A DNA stretch of 64,000 bases from Clostridiales bacterium (GTDB lineage: Bacteria; Bacillota; Clostridia; Saccharofermentanales; Saccharofermentanaceae), in contig JAFWQC010000019.1 in assembly GCA_017509245.1 (NCBI GenBank), positions 1 to 64,000 of the forward strand. The letters are read 5' to 3'. This document shows, one piece after another, positions 36,184-45,223 of the stretch. Below the pieces are notes generated by a model. The model was not told the DNA's origin. It did no database searches and was given only the letters and a program-made list of their open reading frames with translations. How positions within the stretch are numbered: position 1 is the first letter of the stretch; each line of letters opens with the position of its first letter. Both the position numbers and the translations under genes were made by a program.

Positions 36184-37074
36184 TCACTGTTCTTTTTTGC
36201 GCAGGCTCAGCACAACTATTGCCGCAAAAACAAGAAGTATGCCCGCTATTGCAACAGGGCCTACAGTCTCTCCCATTACGAAGAAACCGAAAAGTGTTGC
36301 AGCAGCAGGTTCGACCGTTGCAAGTACGGCTGCTTTGCCCGCTGTAGTCCTGTTAAGTCCCAAGGTGTAGAGAAGGAAAGGTATTACCGCAGTCACTACT
36401 GAGGTTAAGAGTACGAATCCGAACAGCGAGAGTTTGTTCTCGGCAGAAGAGATCTTATTTACGAGATCGGCAGGATTGGCAACAAAAATAGAACCGAAGC
36501 CCGCGATCAGGAATGTGTAACAGGTAACTGTAAATGTCGAATATTTCTTAAGTGCGAATGTTCCGAAAATGCTGTAAAGACCATAACCCAAACCTGAACC
36601 GAGTCCAACGAGAACACCGAAGACAGTAACCTTGCCGCCGAATCCCGACACAAGGACACAGCCTGCGAAAGCCAGAACGAGAGCTATTATTTTCTGCAAA
36701 GTTATCTTTTCCTTAAGGAAGATTATTGCGAGCACCATGACCCAGATAGGTGATGTATAAAGAAGGATGGCTGCTGTGGACATGGTCATTAAGCGAATCG
36801 CAGTAAAGTAGCAGCAGGTGAAAAAAAGGATGCTGACAAGGCCTAATGCAAGGAATAACGGTATGTCTTTTAAGCTGATCTTAAAGCCTTTGGGATCCTT
36901 TATGAGGAGTATTACGGCAAAGAGAATTCCTGCCATTGTAAGTCTTAAGCAGGCGACCTGGATCGATGTAAATCCGAGGTCGTTTAAGTGGCGCACGAAA
37001 ATCCCCATGCTGCCCCAGAATAATCCCGCAATGATTATCAGTATGTTTCCTGTTATGCTTTTCGAGCTCTCCAT
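36184..37074 (-). CDS. EamA/DMT-family transporter
   Basis: 296 aa with ten predicted membrane spans in two EamA repeats (IIAGLFWGSMGIFVRHL at the start; VLVGLGSGLGYGLYSIFG for the second). The C-terminus is basic (SLRKKEQ). The family exports amino acids, nucleobases or other metabolites; substrate unknown. No ribosome binding site precedes ATG 37074; TATAAT (37088-37083) lies only 8 nt upstream, which would give a leaderless or nearly leaderless mRNA. Its 3' end abuts the candidate structured RNA on the other strand. Confidence 0.88.
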   Translation of the reverse strand: MESSKSITGNILIIIAGLFWGSMGIFVRHLNDLGFTSIQVACLRLTMAGILFAVILLIKDPKGFKISLKDIPLFLALGLVSILFFTCCYFTAIRLMTMSTAAILLYTSPIWVMVLAIIFLKEKITLQKIIALVLAFAGCVLVSGFGGKVTVFGVLVGLGSGLGYGLYSIFGTFALKKYSTFTVTCYTFLIAGFGSIFVANPADLVNKISSAENKLSLFGFVLLTSVVTAVIPFLLYTLGLNRTTAGKAAVLATVEPAAATLFGFFVMGETVGPVAIAGILLVFAAIVVLSLRKKEQ

Positions 37075-37170
37075 AGAAAAGGATTATAACACGGAATTAA
37101 ACTCTACGATGCGTGGGTAACAAGCAGAAGACTGCTGTGATATCTTGATAGCGTAAGGAGGCGGAAAGCT

Positions 37171-37755
37171 ATGGATAAATACGTTACCGGAGCTGTGATA
37201 AGAAAGCTCCGTGAAGATAAGAAGATGACACAGGAAGAACTTGCGGAAAAAGTTTTCGTAAGCGGCAAGGCAGTAAGCAAATGGGAGACTGGTCAGGGCT
37301 TTCCGGATGTAAGTCTTATTGAGCCTCTCGCGAAGGCACTGGATATATCTGTGATCGAGCTTTTGTCGGGCGAAGACATTAAGAACTGCAACCGTTCTTC
37401 AAATATGTTAAGAGGCAAGTTCTATGTGTGTCCTGTTTGCGGAAATATTATACAGTCAGCAGGCGAGGCGGTCGTGAGCTGCTGCGGGATAACGCTGCCG
37501 CCTATAGAAGCGGACGCCTGGGATGAGGAGCATCAGATAAAAGTTGAGACAGTGGAAGACGAGTATTATGTTACAGTTGATCACCCTATGACAAAGGATC
37601 ACTATATATCTTTTCTTGCGGCGGTTTCCGATCAGGGAGTTCAGTTTGTAAAGCTCTATCCGGAGGGCCCGTGCGAGACAAGGTTCCGGAAGTATTGCGT
37701 AAGGAAGATGTACGCATACTGCAACCGTCATGGCTTGTTCATGCTGAAAAATTAA
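37171..37755 (+). CDS. XRE helix-turn-helix fused to a desulfoferrodoxin-like domain
   Basis: 194 aa. Residues 6-66 are an XRE DNA-binding domain (IRKLREDKKMTQEELAEKV). Residues 85-110 match the desulforedoxin site with four Cys (C87, C90, C104, C105: CPVCG and SCCG). Residues 118-192 match the superoxide-reductase iron site, with ligands H121, H138 (HPM), H144 (HY), C184 and H187 (CNRHGLF). All nine metal ligands are present. The catalytic Lys of the usual EKH motif is Glu here (EEH), which argues for sensing over fast superoxide reduction. Probably a redox, superoxide or iron-responsive regulator (inference). The ATG follows AAGGAGGCGG. Confidence 0.85.
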   Translation: MDKYVTGAVIRKLREDKKMTQEELAEKVFVSGKAVSKWETGQGFPDVSLIEPLAKALDISVIELLSGEDIKNCNRSSNMLRGKFYVCPVCGNIIQSAGEAVVSCCGITLPPIEADAWDEEHQIKVETVEDEYYVTVDHPMTKDHYISFLAAVSDQGVQFVKLYPEGPCETRFRKYCVRKMYAYCNRHGLFMLKN

Positions 37756-37811
37756 GCAAAACTTAAGGTGATTACCCTATTTCTGCGCGAGATTCTTTAA
37801 TGTCTGCCTAA

Positions 37812-37849
37812 TATAATTAACGTAAGCCGGCTTATGGGGATAGGCCGGC
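37812..37849 (+). promoter_or_regulatory. VanZ -10 element and 5'-terminal hairpin
   Basis: TATAAT (37812-37817) with no clear -35. Two bases after the predicted start site (about 37824), GCCGGCTTAT and ATAGGCCGGC form a 10-bp stem (one wobble) with a GGGG loop. A stem at the extreme 5' end usually stabilises an mRNA; there is no T tract, so it is not a terminator. Confidence 0.5.
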
Positions 37850-37875
37850 AGAAAAAATATTAGGAGATGATAGGA

Positions 37876-38415
37876 ATGTTATCTATACCGTTTATTTATG
37901 TAGCGGCAGTTTATACATTTATTTATCTGCTTGTAAGAGCAATTGTAAGCATCCGCAGTAAAAAGCTCGACTGGAAGCGCGAGAAGCTTCATATGCTGAT
38001 GTATATAAATCTTCTGGTGATATTCAGTTTTACGTTCTCACCGCTGGTATTGGATACCGGCAGGATATTTGATTTCAGGGTAAACTTCATCCCGTTTTTG
38101 TATCTGACGGATTATGACAACAGTACTCACATGTATCTGAATGTTGCAGGAAATATCCTGATGTTTATTCCTACAGGAATACTGTTGCCGGTTCTTTATA
38201 AGCGTCTGGACAAAGCCTATAAAGTGGTGGGCACAGGCTTTCTGATCTCTTTAGCGATAGAGATCTTACAGCTTCCGTTCGCTGACAGGGCTTCTGATGT
38301 CGATGATCTTTTAATGAACACTTTCGGCGTGATAATAGGATACGTGTTATTTAGATTTGTACGCTCATTCCTCCGTGCGAAAAAGCAACCCACAAATGAA
38401 ATATGTAAGATATAG
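37876..38415 (+). CDS. VanZ-family membrane protein
   Basis: 179 aa from ATG 37876, nine bases after AGGAG; ATG 37867 lies too close to that site. The VanZ core is visible: FSFTFSPL, NVAGNILMFIPTGILLPVL and SLAIEILQLPFADRASDVDDLLMN, with four or five membrane spans. VanZ proteins are linked to teicoplanin resistance in enterococci, but most homologues have no known role; this one has no van genes nearby. Confidence 0.85.
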   Translation: MLSIPFIYVAAVYTFIYLLVRAIVSIRSKKLDWKREKLHMLMYINLLVIFSFTFSPLVLDTGRIFDFRVNFIPFLYLTDYDNSTHMYLNVAGNILMFIPTGILLPVLYKRLDKAYKVVGTGFLISLAIEILQLPFADRASDVDDLLMNTFGVIIGYVLFRFVRSFLRAKKQPTNEICKI

Positions 38416-38444
38416 TTGACATTGCGAAAAGAATAGTATACACT
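38416..38444 (+). promoter_or_regulatory. Promoter of the membrane protein/XRE pair
   Basis: TTGACA (38416-38421) directly after the VanZ stop, 17 nt, TACACT (38439-38444). Confidence 0.5.
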
Positions 38445-38490
38445 TCATGATAACAATACCCATGGAATGGGGATTCATGGAGGTGTACTT

Positions 38491-39057
38491 ATGGATTATT
38501 TTAGAACGATCGGTCTTCCGATAGCTTTAGTGTTATTCGGAGCGGCAATTATTGTTGTGACGGTAATATCCTGCACAAATAAGAAATTCAAGGATACTAA
38601 GAAAGGTTCAGAGCAGGTTTACGATGAACGTCAGAAGGTCCTCAAGGGAACTGCATATAAGATAGCCTTTATCGTAACAGCTGCAACACTGGGCGTATGC
38701 GCATTATTCGACGGCATAATAGGTTCGTATTATCAGGATTTCCCTTCTGCGGTCCTGATGATATTCGCTGTTTTTTCCGGGATTACGTCCTTCAGCATTT
38801 ACTGCATTTTCAAGGAGGCTTTCTTTAAGCTCGGACAGAACAGAAAAGGTTACATGCTCAGCAGCTTCATTATTATGGTGGCAAACATTCTTGGCATTAT
38901 CAGCCGTTCCGGCATGGACCGCACATACATTGAACAAAAAATATTATTAGCTGACGCGCTTAACTTTTTTGCGGCACTGTTAATGGGAATTATTCTCGTA
39001 AGCCTTATAATTAAAGAGGCGATGAGCAAGAAGGAGACCGTCAATGAAGAATCTTAA
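38491..39057 (+). CDS. Four-to-five-span membrane protein paired with an XRE regulator
   Basis: 188 aa from ATG 38491 after TGGAGGTG. Membrane spans near residues 8-28, 58-80, 84-106, 120-140 and 155-177. A short loop reads KGSEQVYDERQKVLKGTAYK, with the YDERQ motif common in this type of small clostridial membrane protein. No enzymatic motif. Its end overlaps the XRE gene by 14 nt, a common arrangement in which the XRE protein represses the pair; the physiological role is not known. Confidence 0.7.
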   Translation: MDYFRTIGLPIALVLFGAAIIVVTVISCTNKKFKDTKKGSEQVYDERQKVLKGTAYKIAFIVTAATLGVCALFDGIIGSYYQDFPSAVLMIFAVFSGITSFSIYCIFKEAFFKLGQNRKGYMLSSFIIMVANILGIISRSGMDRTYIEQKILLADALNFFAALLMGIILVSLIIKEAMSKKETVNEES

Positions 39058-39244
39058 GATGAAGGCTGCCCGCGCCGGCAAGGATCTGTCCCAGGAACAG
39101 CTTGCGGCAATGTGCAATGTCACGAGGCAGACGATAAGCGCGATCGAGAAAGGTGACTATAACCCGACGATCAATCTCTGCATTGCGATATGCAAGGCGC
39201 TCGATAAGACTTTAGATGAACTTTTCTGGGATCCGGAGTCGTGA
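39044..39244 (+). CDS. Minimal XRE-family regulator
   Basis: 66 aa consisting only of a helix-turn-helix (KDLSQEQLAAMCNVTRQTIS, AIEKGDYNPTINLCIAICKA). It is the common short YgzD-type form ending DELFWDP. It overlaps the membrane-protein gene by 14 nt, so the pair is co-translated; the AAGGAG that serves it lies inside the upstream gene. Confidence 0.85.
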   Translation: MKNLKMKAARAGKDLSQEQLAAMCNVTRQTISAIEKGDYNPTINLCIAICKALDKTLDELFWDPES

Positions 39245-39287
39245 TAAACGTGAATAAGAGGATGTAAGCAGGGAATCCCGCTTTATA

Positions 39288-39316
39288 TTGTTACGCTCCC
39301 GAATATTTAATATAAT
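39288..39316 (+). promoter_or_regulatory. Sigma-A promoter of mgtA
   Basis: TTGTTA (39288-39293), 17 nt, TATAAT (39311-39316). Only 38 nt separate it from the start codon, so there is no room for a riboswitch. Confidence 0.65.
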
Positions 39317-39354
39317 TTTTCAATGCAAAGTTGTAATTTTCAGGGAGTGATGAC

Positions 39355-41979
39355 ATGAAGAGAAAAGAGAATCCAGAACGCCGCGGTGAAGTCGAGAAGA
39401 CACTTCTTGAATTAAGCGGTCTTGATCAGAAGGACCTTTTCGCGAAGTATGAGACTGACGAATATGGCCTTGATCCTGTGCAGGCGGCAGACAGACTTGA
39501 AGAGTATGGCAGGAACATCATTGATTTCGGCAAAGAGAAGAACCTTGCCGTACGTATTAAGGACGCAATAATCAATCCTTTCAACATCGTGCTCCTCGTA
39601 GTTGCGATGATCACATTTGTTACTGACGTCGTGCTTGCTGATGAACCGTCATTTGCAACGTTCATCATGCTCGTTGCCGTAATCATAATATCCGCGACGA
39701 TCTCTTTTATTCAGGAAGAAAAGTCCAACAGTGCGGCCAAAAAGCTGCAGGGCATGATCACCACCAAGCTCGATGTCATCCGTAACGATGTCGAGATCGA
39801 GGTGGATATAGAAGAACTGGTTCCCGGCGACATCGTTAAGCTCGCATCAGGCGACATGATCCCCGGTGACGTCCGCTTCATTGAGACAAAGGACCTCTTC
39901 ATTGACCAGTCCCAGCTCACAGGTGAGAGCAATCCCGTCGAGAAGTTCACGACAAGCGAGAAGGATGTCGGCGTCACAGACCTCGCAAACATCGGATTCA
40001 TGGGATCCAATATCGTATCGGGAAGCGCGAAGGCGATCATCCTTACGACTGGCGGAGACACTTATTTCGGAAGCATGGCCAAGAGCCTTAACTCTTATGA
40101 GGAGAAGAGTGCTTTCGAGAAAAACCTTGATTCCGTAAGCAAACTCCTGATCCGCTTCATGCTGGTCACGGTTCCTGTAATCTTCATTGCAAACTTCATT
40201 ACCAAGGGCAGGGGAGGCTGGCTCGAGTCCCTTATGTTCGGCATTACTATCGCAGTAGGTATCATGCCGGAGATGCTGCCTGTAATCATGAACTCTTCGC
40301 TTGCAAGGGGCGCTATCAACATGTCCCGCAAGAAGACGATCGTTAAGCGTCTTGGTGCTATCCAGACATTCGGTGAGATGGATGTTTTCTGTACAGATAA
40401 GACCGGTACGCTTACCCAGGACGAGATCATCCTCGAGAAATACATGGACGTTTTGGGAAGGGAAGACAAGCGTATCTTAAGGCACGCTTTCCTTAACAGC
40501 TATTTCCAGACAGGCCTTAAGAACCTCATGGATGTAGCGATCATTAACCGTGCAGACAAGGAAGATCTAGGTTACCTTAAGGAAGCTTATGTAAGAGAAG
40601 ACGAGATACCGTTCGACTTTTCGCGCCGCCGCATGAGCGTCGTGTTAAAGGACAAGAACGGCAAGCGCCAGCTCATCACGAAGGGTGCGGTCGAAGAGAT
40701 CTTATCCATCTGCTCATATATCGAGATCGACGGCGAAGTTAAGGATATTACGGATGATCTTATTGCGAACGCGAAAAAGATAGCCGAGGAGAACAACCTC
40801 GAAGGTATCCGCGTTATAGCGGTAGCGCAGAAGAATAACGTTCACGGCGTCGATGTTTTCGGTGTTGAGGACGAGAGCGACATGGTGCTCATCGGTTTCG
40901 TCGGATTCTTGGATCCGCCGAAGGAATCTGCAGGCGAAGCTATCAATGCTTTAAGAAAGAACGGCGTCCGTACGATTGTACTTACAGGTGACTCTGAAGG
41001 CGTTGCGATCAACATCTGCGGCAGACTCGGTTTCTCAACGGAGATGTCGCTTACAGGTGCCAAGATCGAAGCAATGACTGATGACGAGTTAAAAGAGGCA
41101 TGCGAGAAGTGCGATATCTTCTCCAAGCTCTCACCTTATCAGAAGCAGCGTGTAGTTAAGATGTTCCAGGCAAACGGCCACATCGTAGGCTACATGGGTG
41201 ACGGCATCAACGACAGCTTGCCGCTAAAGCAGGCAGACATCGGAATTTCCGTTGATAACGCTGTTGATATCGCGAAGGAAGTTGCTGACATCATCCTGCT
41301 CGAGAAGGATCTCATGGTCCTTGATGAGGGCGTTGTTGAGGGAAGAAGCACATTTGCGAATATGTCCAAGTACCTGAAGATGTCCGTAAGCGGCAACTTC
41401 GGAAACATGTTCTCGGTTCTCATCGCGAGTATCTTCTTACTGTTCCTTCCTATGCTTCCCGTGCATATCCTTGTGCAGAACCTCTTAAATGACTTCGCAC
41501 AGCTCGGTATGCCTTTCGACCATGTGGAATCGAAGTATATCGAGAAGCCCAAGAAGTGGGATCTTGGCGGCATCAAGGGCTTCATGGTATCGTTCGGACT
41601 TTTAAGTACCGTTCTTGACGTTCTGTGCTTCCTCGTGCTGTGGTTCGTATTCGGGTACAACAAACCCGAGCTGGCCGGCTACTTCCAGTGCGGCTGGTTC
41701 ATGTTCGGCGTCATATCGCAGACGATGGTAATCCACACGATAAGGACTCCGAAGATCCCGTTCATAGGCGACAGGGCATCTATCCAGCTCACGCTGTCAA
41801 CGCTTGCCGTCATTGCGGTTACGCTGATAATCGGATTTACGGGAATATCAACACTCTTTGACCTTCCTGCTATGCCTTTGAGCTACATGCTCTGGCTTGC
41901 TATCCTCATGATCGTTTACATGATCTTCGCGCAGCTCATGAAGGTCATATACATTAAGAGACATAAGGACTGGTACTGA
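39355..41979 (+). CDS. mgtA: P-type ATPase, MgtA type (Mg2+ import)
   Basis: 874 aa, full-length P3B-type ATPase. Phosphorylation site DKTGTLT (Asp348), TGES in the actuator domain, GDGIND hinge, and PEMLPVI in the M4 ion path, the MgtA/MgtB hallmark. The N-terminal KYETDEYGLDPVQAADRLEEYG is the usual cation-ATPase domain. The ATG follows CAGGGAG. It imports Mg2+ using ATP when Mg2+ is low. A second Mg2+ transporter, mgtE, is 21 kb away. Three nucleotides separate it from the next gene, so they are co-transcribed. Confidence 0.93.
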   Translation: MKRKENPERRGEVEKTLLELSGLDQKDLFAKYETDEYGLDPVQAADRLEEYGRNIIDFGKEKNLAVRIKDAIINPFNIVLLVVAMITFVTDVVLADEPSFATFIMLVAVIIISATISFIQEEKSNSAAKKLQGMITTKLDVIRNDVEIEVDIEELVPGDIVKLASGDMIPGDVRFIETKDLFIDQSQLTGESNPVEKFTTSEKDVGVTDLANIGFMGSNIVSGSAKAIILTTGGDTYFGSMAKSLNSYEEKSAFEKNLDSVSKLLIRFMLVTVPVIFIANFITKGRGGWLESLMFGITIAVGIMPEMLPVIMNSSLARGAINMSRKKTIVKRLGAIQTFGEMDVFCTDKTGTLTQDEIILEKYMDVLGREDKRILRHAFLNSYFQTGLKNLMDVAIINRADKEDLGYLKEAYVREDEIPFDFSRRRMSVVLKDKNGKRQLITKGAVEEILSICSYIEIDGEVKDITDDLIANAKKIAEENNLEGIRVIAVAQKNNVHGVDVFGVEDESDMVLIGFVGFLDPPKESAGEAINALRKNGVRTIVLTGDSEGVAINICGRLGFSTEMSLTGAKIEAMTDDELKEACEKCDIFSKLSPYQKQRVVKMFQANGHIVGYMGDGINDSLPLKQADIGISVDNAVDIAKEVADIILLEKDLMVLDEGVVEGRSTFANMSKYLKMSVSGNFGNMFSVLIASIFLLFLPMLPVHILVQNLLNDFAQLGMPFDHVESKYIEKPKKWDLGGIKGFMVSFGLLSTVLDVLCFLVLWFVFGYNKPELAGYFQCGWFMFGVISQTMVIHTIRTPKIPFIGDRASIQLTLSTLAVIAVTLIIGFTGISTLFDLPAMPLSYMLWLAILMIVYMIFAQLMKVIYIKRHKDWY

Positions 41980-41982
41980 TAT

Positions 41983-43017
41983 ATGAGCAAAAAGACCGGA
42001 TCAAAAGCAAAGAAAGCTCTTATCACCATTCTGGTGGTTCTTTTGGCACTCGTTGCCATTGTCTTCATCGGGGCAAGGATCTACTTCAGAGCACCCGTGA
42101 GTGCTTACTACAAGGCTTCCGAAAAGGCTTTTGTCATACCGGGTCTGTGGGACAACATGGTTCCGCAGGGTCTTGATTATGTTGCATCCACAGATACTTA
42201 TCTTATCTGCGGGTACCAGAAGGACGGCTCATCTTCGCGCATCTACAGAGTTGACGGCAAGAGCGGTAAAGATTCCGGTTATGTTGTCATGGGAGATGAG
42301 ACCGGCAACGGGATCAAGCCCCATGCAGGCGGTCTTGCTTCGTACGGTGAATATCTGTTTGTCGCAGGAGATGAGGATGCGAGCATCAATGTATATGCTC
42401 TGAATGATGTTCTTTCCGCAAACAGCGGAGATGTCGTTAAGAAGATCGGTGCATTCTCCACGAAGTTCGGAGGCGACAAGATCAACGTTGCATGGATCTG
42501 TTTTACCAATGACCGCATGATCGTTGGCGAATTCTACAGGGTTCCCAACTATCTGACACCTGAATCCCATTACTATACAGGCCCTTCCGGCGAAGAGAAT
42601 CATGCGATAGCCGTTGCATACCGCTTAAGCGATGCCGAAGGCACTAACTGCGGTGTTGAGACACAGCCTTTTGAGGCATATTCACTTCCCGGTCTTGTCC
42701 AGGGCATGGCAGCGGAAGACGGAAAGATCTGGGTTTCAGAGTCTTACGGAACTGCGGTCTCAAACATCTGCTGCTACGATGTTTTCGGGAGCGCGGCAAT
42801 AGGGACACTTAATACGGATAACGGTGAGATACCCGTATACACGCTCGACAAGAGCACGCTCATTAATACATACGACTTCCCGCCCATGGCAGAGGAGATA
42901 ATCTTCGTCGACGGAAAGATCCTTACGATGTGTGAATCCGCTTCAATGAAGTACTTCTTCGGCAATCTCACGGGCGGCAGATGGTGCTACGCGACGGACG
43001 TCACCAAGCTCTCATAA
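41983..43017 (+). CDS. Membrane-anchored extracellular protein, possibly beta-propeller
   Basis: 344 aa, not recognised. One N-terminal membrane span (ALITILVVLLALVAIVFIGA), then an exported domain with repeated short strands and loops (DTYLICGYQKDGSSSRIYRV, GEYLFVAGDEDASINVYAL, DGKIWVSESYG), in the pattern of a six- or seven-blade propeller. It starts 3 nt after mgtA, so the two are linked; the link to Mg2+ is unexplained. No catalytic motif seen. Confidence 0.65.
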   Translation: MSKKTGSKAKKALITILVVLLALVAIVFIGARIYFRAPVSAYYKASEKAFVIPGLWDNMVPQGLDYVASTDTYLICGYQKDGSSSRIYRVDGKSGKDSGYVVMGDETGNGIKPHAGGLASYGEYLFVAGDEDASINVYALNDVLSANSGDVVKKIGAFSTKFGGDKINVAWICFTNDRMIVGEFYRVPNYLTPESHYYTGPSGEENHAIAVAYRLSDAEGTNCGVETQPFEAYSLPGLVQGMAAEDGKIWVSESYGTAVSNICCYDVFGSAAIGTLNTDNGEIPVYTLDKSTLINTYDFPPMAEEIIFVDGKILTMCESASMKYFFGNLTGGRWCYATDVTKLS

Positions 43018-43081
43018 AAGGGCATTTTCCCAAAGGTGATATAATATTATTTTAAAGCAATATTAAGGGAGATCTGAGATC

Positions 43082-44650
43082 TTGCGGAGCAAAGTATTTA
43101 AGAATATAAAGCTTTATCTGGTCTGTCTGCTTGTCGCTACGGCCTTTGCAGCTATTTATTCGACGTCCACAACACCCCTCATGAAGGACAACTGGGGGTG
43201 TGATTCCGCATTCTTCATCCTTGTCGGTCAGGGCATGACAAAGGGCCTTCTGCCTTACAGGGATTTCTTCGACATGAAGGGACCGTTCCTTTTCTTCCTG
43301 GAATTCATCGGACAGATGATCAGTTACGGCAGGACAGGTGCATTCATCATTCAATGCATTAACCTCTCAGTATGCCTTTATATCATCGGCAAGACGTCAG
43401 ACATGTTCTCGTACAGGCTTATCTGGCTGCACAGGCTAGTTGCATTCCTGCCGGCACTTACGGTTGCCGTAATGACATTTGAGGGCGGTAATCTCACTGA
43501 GGAATTCTGCCTTCCGGTCATACTCCTGAGTCTTTATTTCTGTCTCAGGTATTTTAAGGAAACCGAGATAACGCACGAATATAAGCATCCTGTTATGTAT
43601 TCGCTTTTCTACGGAGCTGCCGTCGGTTATATCTGTTTTATCAGGATAACCAATGCCGCGACGATAGGCGCTGTTCTTGTAACCGTTTTTCTGCTCCTTC
43701 TGAAAAAGAGGGAGTTCAAGAACGCTGCCCTCAATATCGTCATGACCGTTTTGGGGTTTTGCGCAACAGGTCTTATACCATGCCTTTTCTTCAACTCGAA
43801 AAAAATGCTTGCTGCGATGTTCAACCAGGTATTTGTCTTCGGAGTTAAGTATTCGTCAGAGACAGGCTTTGCGGTTAAACTTCTTAATGTCTTCATGACA
43901 TACAAGTTCCTCCTCGTATTGCTTCTTTTGCCGCTCGCGGCAAGCATCATCTACCGCGAGAAATGGCACATGAAGTGTCTGAGCCTTTTCTCGGGCCTGC
44001 TTCTTCTTGTTGCGGTCACGATGGGAAATGCTTATACACATTATTTCATGCTCTTTATCCCTCACGTTGTTCTTGGCGTTTATATCGCATACAAGAACGG
44101 CGGCAAGGTCCTTAAAGTCAGGAAGAACATCATCTGTATTATCTGCTTTGCCGTCATGTTCTCATTGTCAGCCGTAAGGATAGTAAAGAGTACTGCAAAA
44201 GGCGCTTTCACGATATATGCTTATGCAACTGAGAATTCTGAAAGCCCCGCGCTCGAAAAGATCACGGACAAGCTCCGCACGATCCCTGCTGCAGCCGATT
44301 ATCTGCCTGAAGCGAACAAGAATCCCTATGCACTCGATATCGCGTCACATATTCCTGAAAGGGAGAGAGGCAGTGTCTTCGGCTTTGGTGATGTTTACTG
44401 GTCAAGGTGGTACGGCGTAACAGGCACAATGCCTGCTTACAAATACATGGACTGGCAGCCGCATTACATCGAGCTGATGCCCGAGGTCGAGAAAGAGACA
44501 GCTTCCTGGGTCAGAAATGACGGCTCTTTGTGGATAGTTGTTCCGGCAAAGGATGAACCTATTTCGGATATGGTCTATGAGGCCATTGAATCCAATTACT
44601 ATGTGGAATATACAAATGAGGAATACAAGCTCTACCGCAGAGCAGGCTGA
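43082..44650 (+). CDS. GT-C family glycosyltransferase-like membrane protein
   Basis: 522 aa with about ten membrane spans and a C-terminal soluble tail. The first loop has NWGCDSAFFILVGQGM, and then LLPYRDFFDMKGPFLFFLEF, the acidic loop seen in ArnT/PMT-type GT-C enzymes, which use lipid-linked sugars. The acceptor is unknown; cell-wall or membrane glycan is likely. It starts at TTG 43082 after AAGGGAG; an ATG-started form would lose the first membrane span. TATAAT at 43040-43045 hints at a separate promoter. Its stop touches the end of the convergent ABC gene. Confidence 0.7.
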   Translation: MRSKVFKNIKLYLVCLLVATAFAAIYSTSTTPLMKDNWGCDSAFFILVGQGMTKGLLPYRDFFDMKGPFLFFLEFIGQMISYGRTGAFIIQCINLSVCLYIIGKTSDMFSYRLIWLHRLVAFLPALTVAVMTFEGGNLTEEFCLPVILLSLYFCLRYFKETEITHEYKHPVMYSLFYGAAVGYICFIRITNAATIGAVLVTVFLLLLKKREFKNAALNIVMTVLGFCATGLIPCLFFNSKKMLAAMFNQVFVFGVKYSSETGFAVKLLNVFMTYKFLLVLLLLPLAASIIYREKWHMKCLSLFSGLLLLVAVTMGNAYTHYFMLFIPHVVLGVYIAYKNGGKVLKVRKNIICIICFAVMFSLSAVRIVKSTAKGAFTIYAYATENSESPALEKITDKLRTIPAAADYLPEANKNPYALDIASHIPERERGSVFGFGDVYWSRWYGVTGTMPAYKYMDWQPHYIELMPEVEKETASWVRNDGSLWIVVPAKDEPISDMVYEAIESNYYVEYTNEEYKLYRRAG

Positions 44651-45223
44651 TCAGTTTTCCGGCGAATCGATATTTACTGCCTGAAGGTCTGAAAGACCTC
44701 TTTCGTCGTGGCTTGTGACGATGAGCAGACGGCCGTTTAACCGCCCGTTTATGAAGGAAATAGTTTTCGAGCGCGATGCATCATCAAGACCCGTAAAAGG
44801 CTCGTCCAGGATAACGCAGTCCGAATCGTGGAGCATGGCTCTTATTACCGCAAGCCTGCGCTTCATGCCGCCCGACAGTTCACCGGCCTTTTTGCTCAGT
44901 GAATCGGGAGGGAGGAGCTCTAAGACAGCCGAAGTTGCCTCGGTTATGGATATGTTCTCATTGACCGCCGTGACGTTGGTCAGTACAGTTTCCTTCTCAA
45001 ACAGCCTGTTCTCCTGGAAGCATACCGCAAAGCGCGTATTATCAGGTACTCTGACTTCGCCCTCATCAGGATCTATAAGCCCTAATATAAGGCGTATGCA
45101 TGTGGTCTTGCCGATTCCCGAAGGACCTTTGAGAAGATATTTTCCCTCATCGAAAACAGCGCTGAACGAATCCAGGACTTTATTCTCATCGAATGATTTG
45201 GTGACGTTTACGAGTTCTATCAT
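44651..45223 (-). CDS. ABC transporter ATP-binding protein, SsuB/TauB-like
   Basis: 190 aa, short for the family (about 250) because it lacks the C-terminal region. Walker A GPSGIGKTT, signature LSGGMKRR and Walker B CVILDEPFTGLD are intact, as is the switch His (TSHDERG). ATG 45223 overlaps the permease stop by 4 nt and follows GAAGGTG; a start further upstream would run into the permease gene. Energises the importer encoded with it. Confidence 0.87.
   Translation of the reverse strand: MIELVNVTKSFDENKVLDSFSAVFDEGKYLLKGPSGIGKTTCIRLILGLIDPDEGEVRVPDNTRFAVCFQENRLFEKETVLTNVTAVNENISITEATSAVLELLPPDSLSKKAGELSGGMKRRLAVIRAMLHDSDCVILDEPFTGLDDASRSKTISFINGRLNGRLLIVTSHDERGLSDLQAVNIDSPEN

Noticed and set aside
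37876-38415. Glycopeptide resistance from VanZ
   Set aside because: VanZ-family proteins are widespread and no vanA/B-type genes are nearby.
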